Origin: an uncultured SAR86 cluster bacterium | GTDB taxonomy: Bacteria; Pseudomonadota; Gammaproteobacteria; Magnimaribacterales; D2472 | Assembly: GCA_905478035.1 (NCBI GenBank) | Contig: CAJQGX010000005.1 | Span: 1-64,000, forward strand | Direction of reading: 5' to 3' | Length of the DNA stretch: 64,000 nt | Part shown: positions 21,399 through 32,331 of the stretch, piece by piece | How positions within the stretch are numbered: the stretch's first letter is position 1 | How the letters are laid out: each line of letters opens with the position of its first letter | Position numbers and translations under genes: made by a program | The notes under the pieces: generated by a model | Seen by the model: the letters and a program-made list of their open reading frames with translations, nothing else | What the model was told of the DNA's origin: nothing | Databases searched by the model: none

Positions 21399-22946
21399 AT
21401 GCTCTTAACCAAGAATTCATTTTTTAAATCATTAAAAAAAGTTGGTTTATGGACTGGCCTCTCAAGAATTTTTGGTCTTATTAGAGATATCTCAACAACA
21501 AGCCTTCTTGGAGCTTCTGTATTCCATGATATTTTTGTTGTAACTTTAAAAATTCCAAACCTTTTCAGAAGATTTTTTGCAGAGGGGGCTTTCAATCAGG
21601 CGTTTATTCCTGTCTATAGCGACTTTTATCGTGCAAATGATGAAAAAGCTACTAAGGAATTCTTAAATGCCTTAGCTGGCTCTTTTTTAAGCATCTTATT
21701 TCTTATTACAATAATCGTTCTTTTAATAACTCCTATATTCATACTAATTTTTGCGCCTGGCTTTTATTTTGATGATTTTAAAAGAGAGGTAGCTATAAAT
21801 GTTTTGCAAATAATGTTCCCTTATCTTGGTTTAATTTCATTAGTTGCTTTTGCTGGCGGTATTCAAAATACTCATGAAAGATTTTCATTACCAGCAGCGA
21901 CGCCTATAGTCTTTAATTTATGTTTAATTTTGGCTGCTTTGGTGATTGCACCTCGCTTTGAGATGCCCATTTATGCATTGGCATGGGGTGTTTTATTAGC
22001 AGGGGTAATTCAGCTATTGATTCAATTGTTTCCTTTAAATGCTATCAACAGATTGCCAGTACCCAAATTAAATTTTTCAAACAAAGGTTCGCAAAAAGTT
22101 TTTAAATTAATGGTTCCTGCGATCTTTGCTGGTGGAATTATTCAGATAAATCTCTTAATCGACACAATTTTTGCATCGCTTTTACAAACTGGAAGCCCAA
22201 CCTGGTTATATGTTTCAGATAGATTAATTCAGCTTCCTATGGGTTTATTTGCTATAGCAATCGGAACTGTCTTATTGCCCACTCTTTCAAAAATAAATAT
22301 TGATACTAATTTAAATGAATTTATTCATCAGGTTAAAAAAGGTCAAAGATTTGTTATCTTTATCGGGATCCCATCCTTTATTGGGCTTGCAATTTGTGCA
22401 AATGATATTTTAAGTACTGTTTTTTTACGAGGTGAGTTCTATCAAGATGATGTAAATCAATCCTCTAAAAGTTTGGTTGCATTTTCAATTGGACTTCCCT
22501 TTTTTATGTTGATGAAAGTTCTGACTCCTGCATTTTTTGCAAGAAAAGATACTAAAACACCCATGTATATTGCCTTATTATCTTTATTTCTCAATGCATC
22601 GTTAAATTATATTCTTGCATTTAAATTAGGATATGGGCATGTTGGCTTAGCTATAGGTAGCTCCATATCTGCAATCATAAGTGTTTTAGTAATGGAGTAT
22701 ATTCTTATGAAACAAAGCATAGTTAAAATTGAAAATCCGTTAAATAGATTCAATGTATCCATTTTGTTATCATCAATTTTTTTAACAGTATTTCTTTTAG
22801 CTTTTTCAGCAATTATTAATTTTGAAGTACTTACGCAACTAGAAAAATTTTTCTATCTTGGATTAGAGGTTTGTATTTCAATTATTATCTATTTTGGTAT
22901 TAGTAGAATTATTAATGGTAAGGATGTAAAAGGGTTTTTTAGTTAA
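21399..22946 (+). CDS. murJ: Lipid II flippase MurJ
   Basis: Polytopic inner-membrane protein (515 residues, about 14 helices) that moves the peptidoglycan precursor lipid II to the periplasm. The N-terminus has 'TGLSRIFGLIRDISTTSLLGAS', followed by 'IPNLFRRFFAEGAFNQAFIPVY', which is diagnostic for the MviN/MurJ family and contains the essential arginines. It heads the conserved run murJ-ribF-ileS-lspA-ispH with gaps of only two or one bases, or overlaps. Confidence 0.97.
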   Translation: MLLTKNSFFKSLKKVGLWTGLSRIFGLIRDISTTSLLGASVFHDIFVVTLKIPNLFRRFFAEGAFNQAFIPVYSDFYRANDEKATKEFLNALAGSFLSILFLITIIVLLITPIFILIFAPGFYFDDFKREVAINVLQIMFPYLGLISLVAFAGGIQNTHERFSLPAATPIVFNLCLILAALVIAPRFEMPIYALAWGVLLAGVIQLLIQLFPLNAINRLPVPKLNFSNKGSQKVFKLMVPAIFAGGIIQINLLIDTIFASLLQTGSPTWLYVSDRLIQLPMGLFAIAIGTVLLPTLSKINIDTNLNEFIHQVKKGQRFVIFIGIPSFIGLAICANDILSTVFLRGEFYQDDVNQSSKSLVAFSIGLPFFMLMKVLTPAFFARKDTKTPMYIALLSLFLNASLNYILAFKLGYGHVGLAIGSSISAIISVLVMEYILMKQSIVKIENPLNRFNVSILLSSIFLTVFLLAFSAIINFEVLTQLEKFFYLGLEVCISIIIYFGISRIINGKDVKGFFS

Positions 22947-22948
22947 TT

Positions 22949-23902
22949 ATGTATTTAATTAGAGGCCAGCATAATTTAGATTTCTTTAAATCACAGAGTT
23001 TTGATAAAGAGCCTATTCATGGAACTATTGGAAATTTCGATGGTTTGCATTTAGGACATCAGTCCATCCTTGAGAATATTAAAAAATCTGCAAGAAGTTC
23101 AAATGGAAAGACAGTAGTATTTTTTACAGAACCTCATGCATCAGAATTTTTTGCAAACATGAGATCTAATAGTAATTCAGCTCCGCCTAGACTCTGTCCA
23201 TGGAGAGAAAAATTTAAACTTCTTGATAGTTTTGGAATTGATTTTGCTTTTTTTCTAAAATTTAATAGTTCACTTAGGCAGATGACACCTGAAGCATTTA
23301 TTAAAAACATACTAGAGCCTATGAATTTAAGTTCGCTTACTATTGGAGATGATTTTAGGTTTGGTGTTAACAGAGAAGGTGACTTTGATTTATTAAAGAA
23401 TTGGGGTTTTAAAAAGGGGATAGATGTTACCAAGACTGAAACTTTTAAATATTTAGATGAGAGAGTAAGTAGCACAAGAATCAGAAAGGCCATATCAGAT
23501 AATGATTTTGATTTAGCATCAAGTCTTTTAGGAAGGCCTTATACTTTTTCTGGAAAAATTGTTCATGGCCAGCATCTGGGTCGAACCATAGAAGTACCTA
23601 CTGCTAACCTATGGTTACCAAAACAAAAACTACCTATCTCTGGAGTTTATGCAGTTCAATGTAAGCTCAATGGCATATCTTTAAAAGGTATTGCTAATAT
23701 GGGTACACGTCCAACTGTAGGCGGCACAATGCCAGTTCTGGAAGTACATCTATTCGACTTCTCTCAAGAAATATATTCACAAAGATTGGAAGTAGATTTT
23801 AGGCATAAAATTAGAGAAGAAAAGAAATTTAAGAATCTAGACATGTTAAAATCACAGATTAGTAAAGATATAACTTTAGCAAAAACACTACTACAAGACT
23901 AA
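22949..23902 (+). CDS. ribF: Bifunctional riboflavin kinase / FAD synthetase
   Basis: Converts riboflavin to FMN and then FAD. The N-terminal adenylyltransferase domain has 'GTIGNFDGLHLGHQSIL' (HxGH-type motif) near residue 26, and 'STRIRKAISDNDFDLASSLLGRPY' at its end. The C-terminal kinase domain begins with 'SGKIVHGQHLGRTI' and includes 'PTANLWLP' and 'GVYAVQC', ending around 'VDFRHKIREEKKF'. The 317-residue length is normal. FAD is required by SdhA and Lpd encoded in this window, though no regulatory link is visible. Confidence 0.96.
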   Translation: MYLIRGQHNLDFFKSQSFDKEPIHGTIGNFDGLHLGHQSILENIKKSARSSNGKTVVFFTEPHASEFFANMRSNSNSAPPRLCPWREKFKLLDSFGIDFAFFLKFNSSLRQMTPEAFIKNILEPMNLSSLTIGDDFRFGVNREGDFDLLKNWGFKKGIDVTKTETFKYLDERVSSTRIRKAISDNDFDLASSLLGRPYTFSGKIVHGQHLGRTIEVPTANLWLPKQKLPISGVYAVQCKLNGISLKGIANMGTRPTVGGTMPVLEVHLFDFSQEIYSQRLEVDFRHKIREEKKFKNLDMLKSQISKDITLAKTLLQD

Positions 23903-23903
23903 T

Positions 23904-26675
23904 ATGACACTTAATTACCGGGATACACTTAATCTTCCTCAGACTGAATTATCTATGAAAGCTGGGCTTCCAAGAAAAGAACCTGAAATTCTTAGTTTTT
24001 GGGATGATATAGACTTGTATAACAAAATACGTGAGCAAAATAAGAATAATAAAAAATTTATTCTTCACGATGGGCCTCCATATGCAAATGGAGCGATTCA
24101 TTTAGGTCATTCTGTAAATAAAATTCTTAAAGACATTACTATAAAATCAAAAACTTTGCATGGCATGGATGCCCCATATGTTCCTGGCTGGGACTGTCAT
24201 GGCCTTCCAATTGAACTCAATGTTGAGAAGAAGCATGGCAAAAGAAGTGAGCTTGTTCAGGATAAAAAAATGTTTCAGGAGGCGTGCAAAGAATATGCAT
24301 TAACTCAAATAGATAGCCAGAAGCAAGATTTCATAAGACTGGGTGTTCTTGGTGAATGGGATAACCCCTACAGAAGTCTTGATTCATCTTTTGAGGCAAA
24401 TGCAGTCCGTGCTTTAGGTAAAATATTTGAGGCTGGACATATAGAGAAGGGTGAAAAGCCAGTTCATTGGTGCCAAGATTGCGGATCAGCACTTGCAGAA
24501 GCAGAGGTTGAGTATCAAGATAAAACTTCTAAATCTATAGATGTCTCATTTTTAGTGAACGAGGAATCTCTTCAAAATTTAAATGATGCTTTTAGTACAA
24601 ACATTTCTGATAATGTTTCTTTTGTAATTTGGACAACAACTCCATGGACTATACCTTCTAATGTTGCTGTTTGTATCAATCCTGATTTAGATTACGCTCT
24701 TATCAAATTAAATAAATCTTATTTAGTTATTGCTGAAGCAATGATTGAGCAATGTATGGAAAGATGGGGAGCATCTTCAGAACTAATTGCAAAAACCCCA
24801 GGAAAAGATTTACTTAATATTTCTCTTAGTCATCCATTTATTGATAGAAATTCTGAATTGCTGCATGGAGATCATGTAACTACGGAAGCTGGAACCGGAT
24901 GTGTTCATACAGCACCTGCTCACGGGATGGATGATTATTTTATTTGCAAAAAACATGGCATAGAAACATTCAAAGCTCTCAATAGCAAAGGGTTGTTTAT
25001 AGATGAATTTGATTTTATAGCAGGTTTACCAGCATCAAAAGCAGACCCGTTAGTAATTGAAAAGCTTATTGAAGTAAATGCACTAATTAATTCTGATGAT
25101 TTTTATCATTCCTATCCTCATTGTTGGAGACACAAATCACCACTGATTTTCACTTCAACTGCCCAATGGTTTATTTCTATGAATAAATCAGGGCTTCTAG
25201 ATGAAGCACTTAAAAGTATTGCTGGTGTCAAATGGGAGCCATCTTGGGGTGAACAAAGAATAGAAGGCATGTTGACCGATCGACCAGATTGGTGCATATC
25301 AAGACAAAGAAATTGGGGTGTTCCTATAACATTGGTTGTTCATAAGGAATCTGGAGAAATACATCCACAGCAAAATGAACTTTTTAGAAAATTTGCAGAT
25401 CTTATTGAGATAAATGGAATATCTTCATGGGATTCATTAAGCTTAAATGATTATATTGATGATAGTGATTCATATATCAAGATTACTGATTCTTTAGATG
25501 TATGGTTTGATTCCGGGGTAACCCATTTTGCTGTTTCAGAGCAAAGATTTGAAGATGGTGTTGTGGCTGATTTATATCTTGAAGGATCAGATCAACATAG
25601 AGGATGGTTTCAATCATCTCTTTTAACAAGCATTGCAATGAATGGAAGGGCTCCATATAAATCAGTTCTCACTCATGGCTTTGTTGTTGATGAAAATGGA
25701 AGGAAGCAATCTAAATCTCTTGGTAATGTAGTTTCACCTCAGAAGGTTTGGGATTCCTTGGGCGCAGACATTTTAAGATTATGGGTTGCATCTGCTGACT
25801 TTAGAAGTGAAATGGTTGCATCAGATGAGATTTTAAAAAGAGTATCAGATCAATATAGAAGAATCAGAAATACCTTTAGATTTATTCTAGGCAACTTGAA
25901 TGATTTTGATGAAAGTAAAATGGTATCTTTTGAGGATCAAATAGAATTAGATAAATGGATCATTCTTGAAACATCTAAATTACAAGATGATGTTTTAAAA
26001 TTATATGATTCATATTCATACCATAATGTTGTTCAAAGAATTCATAATTTCTGTGTAAATGAATTAGGTGGTATATATCTAGACATTGTCAAAGATAGGT
26101 TATACACCTGCAAAAACTCTTCTAAAGCAAGACTATCCTGTCAAACAAGTCTTAATTATGTTCTAAATACAATGGTTAGACTTGTCGCACCTATTTTATC
26201 TTTTACCTCAGAAGAGATTTGGCAAACCCATCCTTCCCTAAAAGAACAAAGTGAATCTATCTTTCTTTCAAAATATACTGACAATAATGTTAAGGGTAAT
26301 TGCTCCATCAGTTCATCTGATTGGGTACGAATATTTGAAATCAAAGATCTTGTGAACCAGTCTATTGAGAAATTAAGAAATGAAAATATGCTTAAAGGTT
26401 CACTCGATTCTAATGTAATTATTTCTGCTAATATTGAAGATAAATTGATTCTTGATAAGCTTGGCTCAGAATTACATTTTGTATTTATATCATCTAAGGC
26501 ATCAGTGGTTGAAGGTGATAGTTTGTCTATCCAAATTGATCAATTACATGATGAAAAATGTACAAGATGCTGGCATAGAGATGATTCAGTGGGACAAAGC
26601 AAAGATCATCCAGAAATTTGCTCAAGGTGCGAAGTAAATATTGGCGAAACGGGTGAGAGCAGGTCTTTTGTTTAA
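23904..26675 (+). CDS. ileS: Isoleucyl-tRNA synthetase
   Basis: Class I synthetase of 923 residues with an editing domain. The HIGH-type motif is 'PYANGAIHLGHSVNKILKD' near residue 60, the KMSKS loop appears as 'GRKQSKSLGNVVSP', and the editing site is 'TTEAGTGCVHTAPAHGMDDY'. The C-terminal zinc finger has 'CTRCWHRDD' and 'CSRCEVNIG'. The gene's end overlaps lspA, a conserved neighbour. Confidence 0.98.
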   Translation: MTLNYRDTLNLPQTELSMKAGLPRKEPEILSFWDDIDLYNKIREQNKNNKKFILHDGPPYANGAIHLGHSVNKILKDITIKSKTLHGMDAPYVPGWDCHGLPIELNVEKKHGKRSELVQDKKMFQEACKEYALTQIDSQKQDFIRLGVLGEWDNPYRSLDSSFEANAVRALGKIFEAGHIEKGEKPVHWCQDCGSALAEAEVEYQDKTSKSIDVSFLVNEESLQNLNDAFSTNISDNVSFVIWTTTPWTIPSNVAVCINPDLDYALIKLNKSYLVIAEAMIEQCMERWGASSELIAKTPGKDLLNISLSHPFIDRNSELLHGDHVTTEAGTGCVHTAPAHGMDDYFICKKHGIETFKALNSKGLFIDEFDFIAGLPASKADPLVIEKLIEVNALINSDDFYHSYPHCWRHKSPLIFTSTAQWFISMNKSGLLDEALKSIAGVKWEPSWGEQRIEGMLTDRPDWCISRQRNWGVPITLVVHKESGEIHPQQNELFRKFADLIEINGISSWDSLSLNDYIDDSDSYIKITDSLDVWFDSGVTHFAVSEQRFEDGVVADLYLEGSDQHRGWFQSSLLTSIAMNGRAPYKSVLTHGFVVDENGRKQSKSLGNVVSPQKVWDSLGADILRLWVASADFRSEMVASDEILKRVSDQYRRIRNTFRFILGNLNDFDESKMVSFEDQIELDKWIILETSKLQDDVLKLYDSYSYHNVVQRIHNFCVNELGGIYLDIVKDRLYTCKNSSKARLSCQTSLNYVLNTMVRLVAPILSFTSEEIWQTHPSLKEQSESIFLSKYTDNNVKGNCSISSSDWVRIFEIKDLVNQSIEKLRNENMLKGSLDSNVIISANIEDKLILDKLGSELHFVFISSKASVVEGDSLSIQIDQLHDEKCTRCWHRDDSVGQSKDHPEICSRCEVNIGETGESRSFV

Positions 26676-27150
26676 GAAAAGATTTTTTGTAACTATAGCT
26701 TCTATATTTGTTTTAGATATTGTAACTAAGCAGTATGCACTGCGGGGGTTAGTAGAGGGAGCGTCATATGAGTTTCTACCTTTCATTGATTTATACTTAA
26801 CTTTTAATTCTGGTGTGGCATTTGGCTTTTTAGATATTGGTAATAGGGTTATTTCAAATATCCTTACATTGATTGGCATCCTTATAGTTATTTATGTATT
26901 TAAATTGATTAAAAATGAAACAGATAATCTAAAACAGTATTCCTTGTCATTAATATTAGGTGGAGCGTTAGGAAATATTATAGACAGGTTTACAGATGGA
27001 CTAGTAACAGATTTCTTACATCTTAAAATCGCTGATTTTTCATTTTTTATATTTAATATTGCTGATGCCTCAATATCCTTAGGTGCAATCTTCTTAATAT
27101 ATCTTGAGCTATTCAAAAAGAACCATTTGAGCAATGAACAAACAAATTAA
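26641..27150 (+). CDS. lspA: Lipoprotein signal peptidase (signal peptidase II)
   Basis: Inner-membrane aspartyl protease that cleaves prolipoprotein signal peptides, needed here for BamB and the lipoprotein at 60980. Family motifs are '[10 protein letters not shown]', 'FNSGVAFGF', '[14 protein letters not shown]' (catalytic Asp) and '[11 protein letters not shown]' (second catalytic Asp), on four hydrophobic helices. No ATG start exists. TTG at 26641 gives 169 residues, but GTG 26653 or TTG 26668 are in frame and equally plausible; all overlap the 3' end of ileS. ispH overlaps the end of lspA by 17 bases. Confidence 0.94.
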   Translation: MAKRVRAGLLFKKRFFVTIASIFVLDIVTKQYALRGLVEGASYEFLPFIDLYLTFNSGVAFGFLDIGNRVISNILTLIGILIVIYVFKLIKNETDNLKQYSLSLILGGALGNIIDRFTDGLVTDFLHLKIADFSFFIFNIADASISLGAIFLIYLELFKKNHLSNEQTN

Positions 27151-28072
27151 ATTAGCTAATCCAAGAGGCTTCTGTGCAGGCGTAGATAGAGCTATAGATA
27201 TAGTGAATAAAGCTCTAGATAAATTTGGAAGTCCTGTTTATGTAAAACATGAGGTTGTACATAATAAATTTGTTGTTGAAGATCTTAAAAGTAGAGGGGC
27301 AATTTTTGTTGAAGAAATAGACGAAGTACCAGATAACTCATTGGTAATTTTCAGTGCACATGGAGTTTCACAAGAAGTTGAAGAAACTACAAAATTAAGA
27401 AAACTTGAATACTTTGATGCTACTTGCCCCTTAGTTACAAAAGTTCACATGGAAGTGATAAGGAATGCTAGGGCTAATAATGACATTATATTAATTGGGC
27501 ACGAAGGTCATCCTGAGGTTGAAGGCACTATGGGTAGGCATATAAAAAATGAATCCAGTAATATCTTTTTAGTTCAGGATGAGCAAGAAGCCTCTAGTAT
27601 AGTCATTGATAAGCCAGATCAATTAGCAATAGTAACTCAGACAACTTTAAGTGTTGATGATACAAAATCTATTATCGATATTTTAAAAACAAGATTCCCA
27701 AGCATAAATATTCCAAAAAAAGATGATATTTGCTATGCAACCCAAAACAGACAAGATGCAGTAAAGCAACTAGCGCTGGAATCTGATTTTATGATTGTGG
27801 TTGGTTCGAGTAACAGCTCGAATTCTAATAGACTACAAGAATTAAGTGAAAAGTGTGGTTGTAAATCTGTTCTTATTGATAGCTTTGATGACCTGGATCT
27901 TTCAGAAATTGAAGGAAAAGAAATAATAGCTATTACAGCAGGAGCATCAGCGCCTGAATCAAGGGTTCAAGAAATAGCTTTGGCGGTTAGAGACTATACT
28001 GGTGCAGTAATAATGGAGCATGGGGTTGATGAAGAAAATATATATTTTAAACTTCCTCCCGCACTGAGATAA
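27134..28072 (+). CDS. ispH: 4-hydroxy-3-methylbut-2-enyl diphosphate reductase (IspH/LytB)
   Basis: Last enzyme of the MEP pathway, reducing HMBPP to IPP and DMAPP. The [4Fe-4S] ligands are Cys14 ('[11 protein letters not shown]'), Cys98 ('[11 protein letters not shown]') and Cys200 ('[11 protein letters not shown]'). Substrate-binding His residues lie in 'HEVVHN', 'SAHGVS' and '[13 protein letters not shown]', and '[11 protein letters not shown]' is also conserved. The 312-residue length is typical. It overlaps lspA by 17 bases; many gammaproteobacteria have fkpB between these two genes, absent here. Confidence 0.97.
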   Translation: MNKQIKLANPRGFCAGVDRAIDIVNKALDKFGSPVYVKHEVVHNKFVVEDLKSRGAIFVEEIDEVPDNSLVIFSAHGVSQEVEETTKLRKLEYFDATCPLVTKVHMEVIRNARANNDIILIGHEGHPEVEGTMGRHIKNESSNIFLVQDEQEASSIVIDKPDQLAIVTQTTLSVDDTKSIIDILKTRFPSINIPKKDDICYATQNRQDAVKQLALESDFMIVVGSSNSSNSNRLQELSEKCGCKSVLIDSFDDLDLSEIEGKEIIAITAGASAPESRVQEIALAVRDYTGAVIMEHGVDEENIYFKLPPALR

Positions 28073-28612
28073 ATGATAATTAAGAATCATCTAATTTCTG
28101 ACATAAAATATATAAAGTCTCCAAACTTTAATAACAGACCCCAAAATACATCCATAGATCTCTTAGTAATTCATTCAATAAGCCTACCACCTAAGGTTTA
28201 TGGAAATGATCATATAGAACAATTTTTTTTAAACTGCCTTGATAGTTCCTTAGATCCTTTTTATGAAGAAATCAAAAACCTAAAGGTATCAGCACACTTA
28301 TTAATAAAAAGAACTGGTGAGGTTATTCAGTTTGTGCCATTTAATATGAGGGCATGGCATGCAGGAGAATCAACATTTAAAGGGAGAGATGATTGTAATA
28401 GTTTCTCTATAGGTGTTGAGCTTGAGGGTTCAGAAGATGATCCTTTCGAAGATATTCAATATGATAAGCTTAGTGAAGTTACAGTTTCTCTAATAAATGA
28501 ATATAAAAATATTACCAAAGACAATATTAGGGGTCACTCGGATATTGCACCAGGAAGAAAAACAGACCCTGGTAAATTTTTTGATTGGAAGAAGTACTTA
28601 AATAATGTCTAA
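28073..28612 (+). CDS. ampD: 1,6-anhydro-N-acetylmuramyl-L-alanine amidase AmpD
   Basis: Cytoplasmic zinc amidase of peptidoglycan recycling. The three zinc ligands correspond to His34 ('LLVIHSISLPP'), His155 and Asp165 ('RGHSDIAPGRKTDPG'), as in E. coli AmpD. The middle contains 'SAHLLIKRTGEVIQFVP' and 'RAWHAGES...CNSFSIGVELEG'. The 179-residue length matches. There is no signal peptide, as expected for AmpD. It overlaps the next gene, an AmpG-like importer of the same pathway, by eight bases. Confidence 0.95.
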   Translation: MIIKNHLISDIKYIKSPNFNNRPQNTSIDLLVIHSISLPPKVYGNDHIEQFFLNCLDSSLDPFYEEIKNLKVSAHLLIKRTGEVIQFVPFNMRAWHAGESTFKGRDDCNSFSIGVELEGSEDDPFEDIQYDKLSEVTVSLINEYKNITKDNIRGHSDIAPGRKTDPGKFFDWKKYLNNV

Positions 28613-29861
28613 ATTCAATAAGCTTTTTGTAATGTTTTGCTTGGGCTTTGCATCAGGCCTTCCTTACATGATCATTATAAGTACATCTACTGCATGGCTT
28701 AGAGACGCAGGTGTAGATCTTGCATACATAGGTTTTTTTTCTTGGGTTACTTTTATGTATGCCTTTAAGTTTTTATGGGCACCTTTAATTGATAGGTTTT
28801 CTATTCCAGTATTAAAAAAATATGGACATAGGAAGAGCTGGATTGTTTTGATGCAGAGCATTATTTTTGTTAATTTAATAATACTTTCAAACATCGATCC
28901 AAAGAATAATTTTATGCTATTTAGCTTAATAGCTTTTCTTATTGGGCTCTCTGGATCTATTCAGGATATAGCCATAGATGCATTTAGGATTGAATATGCT
29001 GATATCAATGATCAAGGAAGCCTTGCGGCTACTTATCAATTTGGTTGGAGATTAGCAATTATTATAGCAACCTCATTTGCTTTAATATTTGCTGATACTA
29101 ATGGGTGGTCTTTAACCTTCAAAATAATGGCAGCTTCTATGTTTATTGGCCTTCTTGGTTTAGTCTTTTCAAAGGAAGAAAAAAATCTACAACTTAGCAG
29201 GTTAAGTTTTAGTCAATCAATTAAAGATCCTTTTGTTGATTTTTTATCCAGGTTTGGGTTTTTTGCAGCAGCGATCTTGCTGATGATAATAGCTACTTAC
29301 AGGCTTACAGATATTGTAATGGGACCAATGGCAACACCTTTCTATATTGATATGGGCTTTTCCTTAACAGAAATAGGAGCGGTTGTTAAAATTGTTGCTC
29401 TTATAGCTTCAATACTTGGAATTTCTTTAGGGGCAATTTTGTTAAAGAAATTTAATATATATAAATCTCTTTTAATTGGAGCTTTTTTGGTAATGATAAC
29501 TAATATTTGCTTTTCTTATGTTGCAGTCTCAGAAAAGAGTATTACATCATTATCTTTTATCGTTGCAATGGATAGTCTTGCTGCAGGTATTGTAGGAACA
29601 GTCAATATTGCATTTCTAACAAGCCTTGTCTCAAAAAAATATACGGGCTTCCAATATGCTCTTCTAACTGGATTTATGGCAGGCCCTGGCTTTGTATTAA
29701 AAGGTCTATCAGGGCTTTGGGTTTCATATCTTCAAGGATTATATGGAGATAATTATGGCTGGATGGGTTTTTATGTAACAACATCACTTCTAACATTACC
29801 TGTAATATTCTTCTTATATTTTAATAGGAGTTTTTTAATAAAATATGAACAAAGCTTATAA
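28605..29861 (+). CDS. ampG: AmpG-like muropeptide permease (MFS)
   Basis: A 418-residue major-facilitator protein with about 12 hydrophobic helices. The N-terminus 'FCLGFASGLPYMIIISTSTAWLRDAGVDLA' and 'YAFKFLWAPLIDRF' closely fit AmpG, the importer of GlcNAc-anhydroMurNAc peptides. 'GSIQDIAIDAFRIE' is also typical. The tight coupling to ampD supports the function: AmpG brings muropeptides in and AmpD removes their peptides. The end overlaps the VanZ-like gene by 17 bases. Confidence 0.9.
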   Translation: MSKFNKLFVMFCLGFASGLPYMIIISTSTAWLRDAGVDLAYIGFFSWVTFMYAFKFLWAPLIDRFSIPVLKKYGHRKSWIVLMQSIIFVNLIILSNIDPKNNFMLFSLIAFLIGLSGSIQDIAIDAFRIEYADINDQGSLAATYQFGWRLAIIIATSFALIFADTNGWSLTFKIMAASMFIGLLGLVFSKEEKNLQLSRLSFSQSIKDPFVDFLSRFGFFAAAILLMIIATYRLTDIVMGPMATPFYIDMGFSLTEIGAVVKIVALIASILGISLGAILLKKFNIYKSLLIGAFLVMITNICFSYVAVSEKSITSLSFIVAMDSLAAGIVGTVNIAFLTSLVSKKYTGFQYALLTGFMAGPGFVLKGLSGLWVSYLQGLYGDNYGWMGFYVTTSLLTLPVIFFLYFNRSFLIKYEQSL

Positions 29862-30180
29862 AATAATTTTCTTTTTATCATTAGTTATAATCATGTGGCT
29901 AAGTCTAGTTCCTTCATCATCCATACCTAACATAGCTGCCTTAAGTTTCTTGACAGATAAAGGTATTCATTTCCTTATATTTTTATATTTATCCTTATTA
30001 GGTTTATTTTGTAGATTTAAGATTTCAAATTTTTTCTTATTAACTACTATTTTTAGCTTTGGTCTTCTTATTGAGGTAATTCATTTTTATCATCCATATA
30101 GATATTTTGAAATAGCAGATATTGTTGCAAACTCATTAGGAATTTTATTAGCATCGTATTTTTTTCAAAAAAAAGATTAA
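29845..30180 (+). CDS. VanZ-like small membrane protein
   Basis: A 111-residue protein with three to four hydrophobic segments. The motifs 'DKGIHFLIFLYLSLLG' and 'GLLIEVIHFYHPYRYFEIADIVANSLGILLA' are those of VanZ/YcgQ-type proteins (Pfam VanZ): a His in the second helix and the 'E..Q....R..e..D...N..G' pattern, with His replacing Gln here. The biochemical role of the family is not settled. Translational overlap with the AmpG-like gene suggests an envelope-related function, which is inference. Confidence 0.8.
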   Translation: MNKAYKIIFFLSLVIIMWLSLVPSSSIPNIAALSFLTDKGIHFLIFLYLSLLGLFCRFKISNFFLLTTIFSFGLLIEVIHFYHPYRYFEIADIVANSLGILLASYFFQKKD

Positions 30181-30208
30181 GTTATCTATTGATTTCTAAT
30201 ATTTCGAC

Positions 30209-30230
30209 CTTAACTATTGTTTAAGTTAAG
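30209..30230 (+). promoter_or_regulatory. Inverted repeat upstream of groES
   Basis: CTTAACT at 30209-30215 and AGTTAAG at 30224-30230 form a perfect 7-bp inverted repeat with an 8-base spacer, 47 bases before groES. It is not the CIRCE element (TTAGCACTC-N9-GAGTGCTAA). It could be an operator or a weak end-of-transcript hairpin for the VanZ-like gene; no T tract follows, so I favour an operator, with low certainty. Confidence 0.35.
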
Positions 30231-30276
30231 AAACTAACTAAAATTCATAAAATTAATTTTTATTGGGAGATAGAAA

Positions 30277-30564
30277 ATGAAATTAAGACCTTTACATGAC
30301 AAAGTTCTCGTAAAAAGAACTGAAGAAGAGGAAACTTCAGCCGGAGGTATTATTCTTTCTGGTTCGGCAAAAGAAAAGCCATCACAAGGTGAGGTAATGG
30401 CGGTTGGTCCTGGAAAGAAAGATGATTCAGGTGAGGTAATGCCGGTAGGTGTTAGTGTTGGTGATATTGTTATTTTTGGTCAGTATGGCGGAAATGAAAT
30501 TAAACTCGACGGCGAAGATTTTCTCATATTAGGTGAGAGCGACATCTTCGGTGTTATTCAATAA
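30277..30564 (+). CDS. groES: Co-chaperonin GroES
   Basis: Heptameric lid of the GroEL folding chamber. The 95-residue protein begins 'MKLRPLHDKVLVKR', carries the mobile loop 'EEETSAGGIILSGSAKEKPSQGEV' region that docks on GroEL, and ends 'GESDIFGVIQ'. It is preceded by a strong GGGAG ribosome-binding site and followed 27 bases later by groEL. The two are clearly an operon closed by the terminator at 32253. Confidence 0.98.
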   Translation: MKLRPLHDKVLVKRTEEEETSAGGIILSGSAKEKPSQGEVMAVGPGKKDDSGEVMPVGVSVGDIVIFGQYGGNEIKLDGEDFLILGESDIFGVIQ

Positions 30565-30591
30565 GTAATTAAAATTAAGGGAGAAATATAA

Positions 30592-32235
<1,644 letters not shown>

Positions 32236-32252
32236 TTCTAAATCTTTATATA

Positions 32253-32278
32253 AAATGGGGCTTTTGCCCCATTTTTAT
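32253..32278 (+). terminator. Rho-independent terminator of groESL
   Basis: AAATGGGGC pairs with GCCCCATTT around a short T-rich loop, followed by a run of T. It lies 18 bases after the groEL stop codon and cleanly separates the chaperonin operon from the PuuD-like gene. Confidence 0.9.
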
Positions 32279-32331
32279 TAGATTTAAGACACATTTTAAT
32301 TTAATATAAGGTATACATTTAAGGGAGCATT

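Noticed and set aside
30209-30230. CIRCE/HrcA element before groES
   Set aside because: The arm sequence and spacer do not match TTAGCACTC-N9-GAGTGCTAA.
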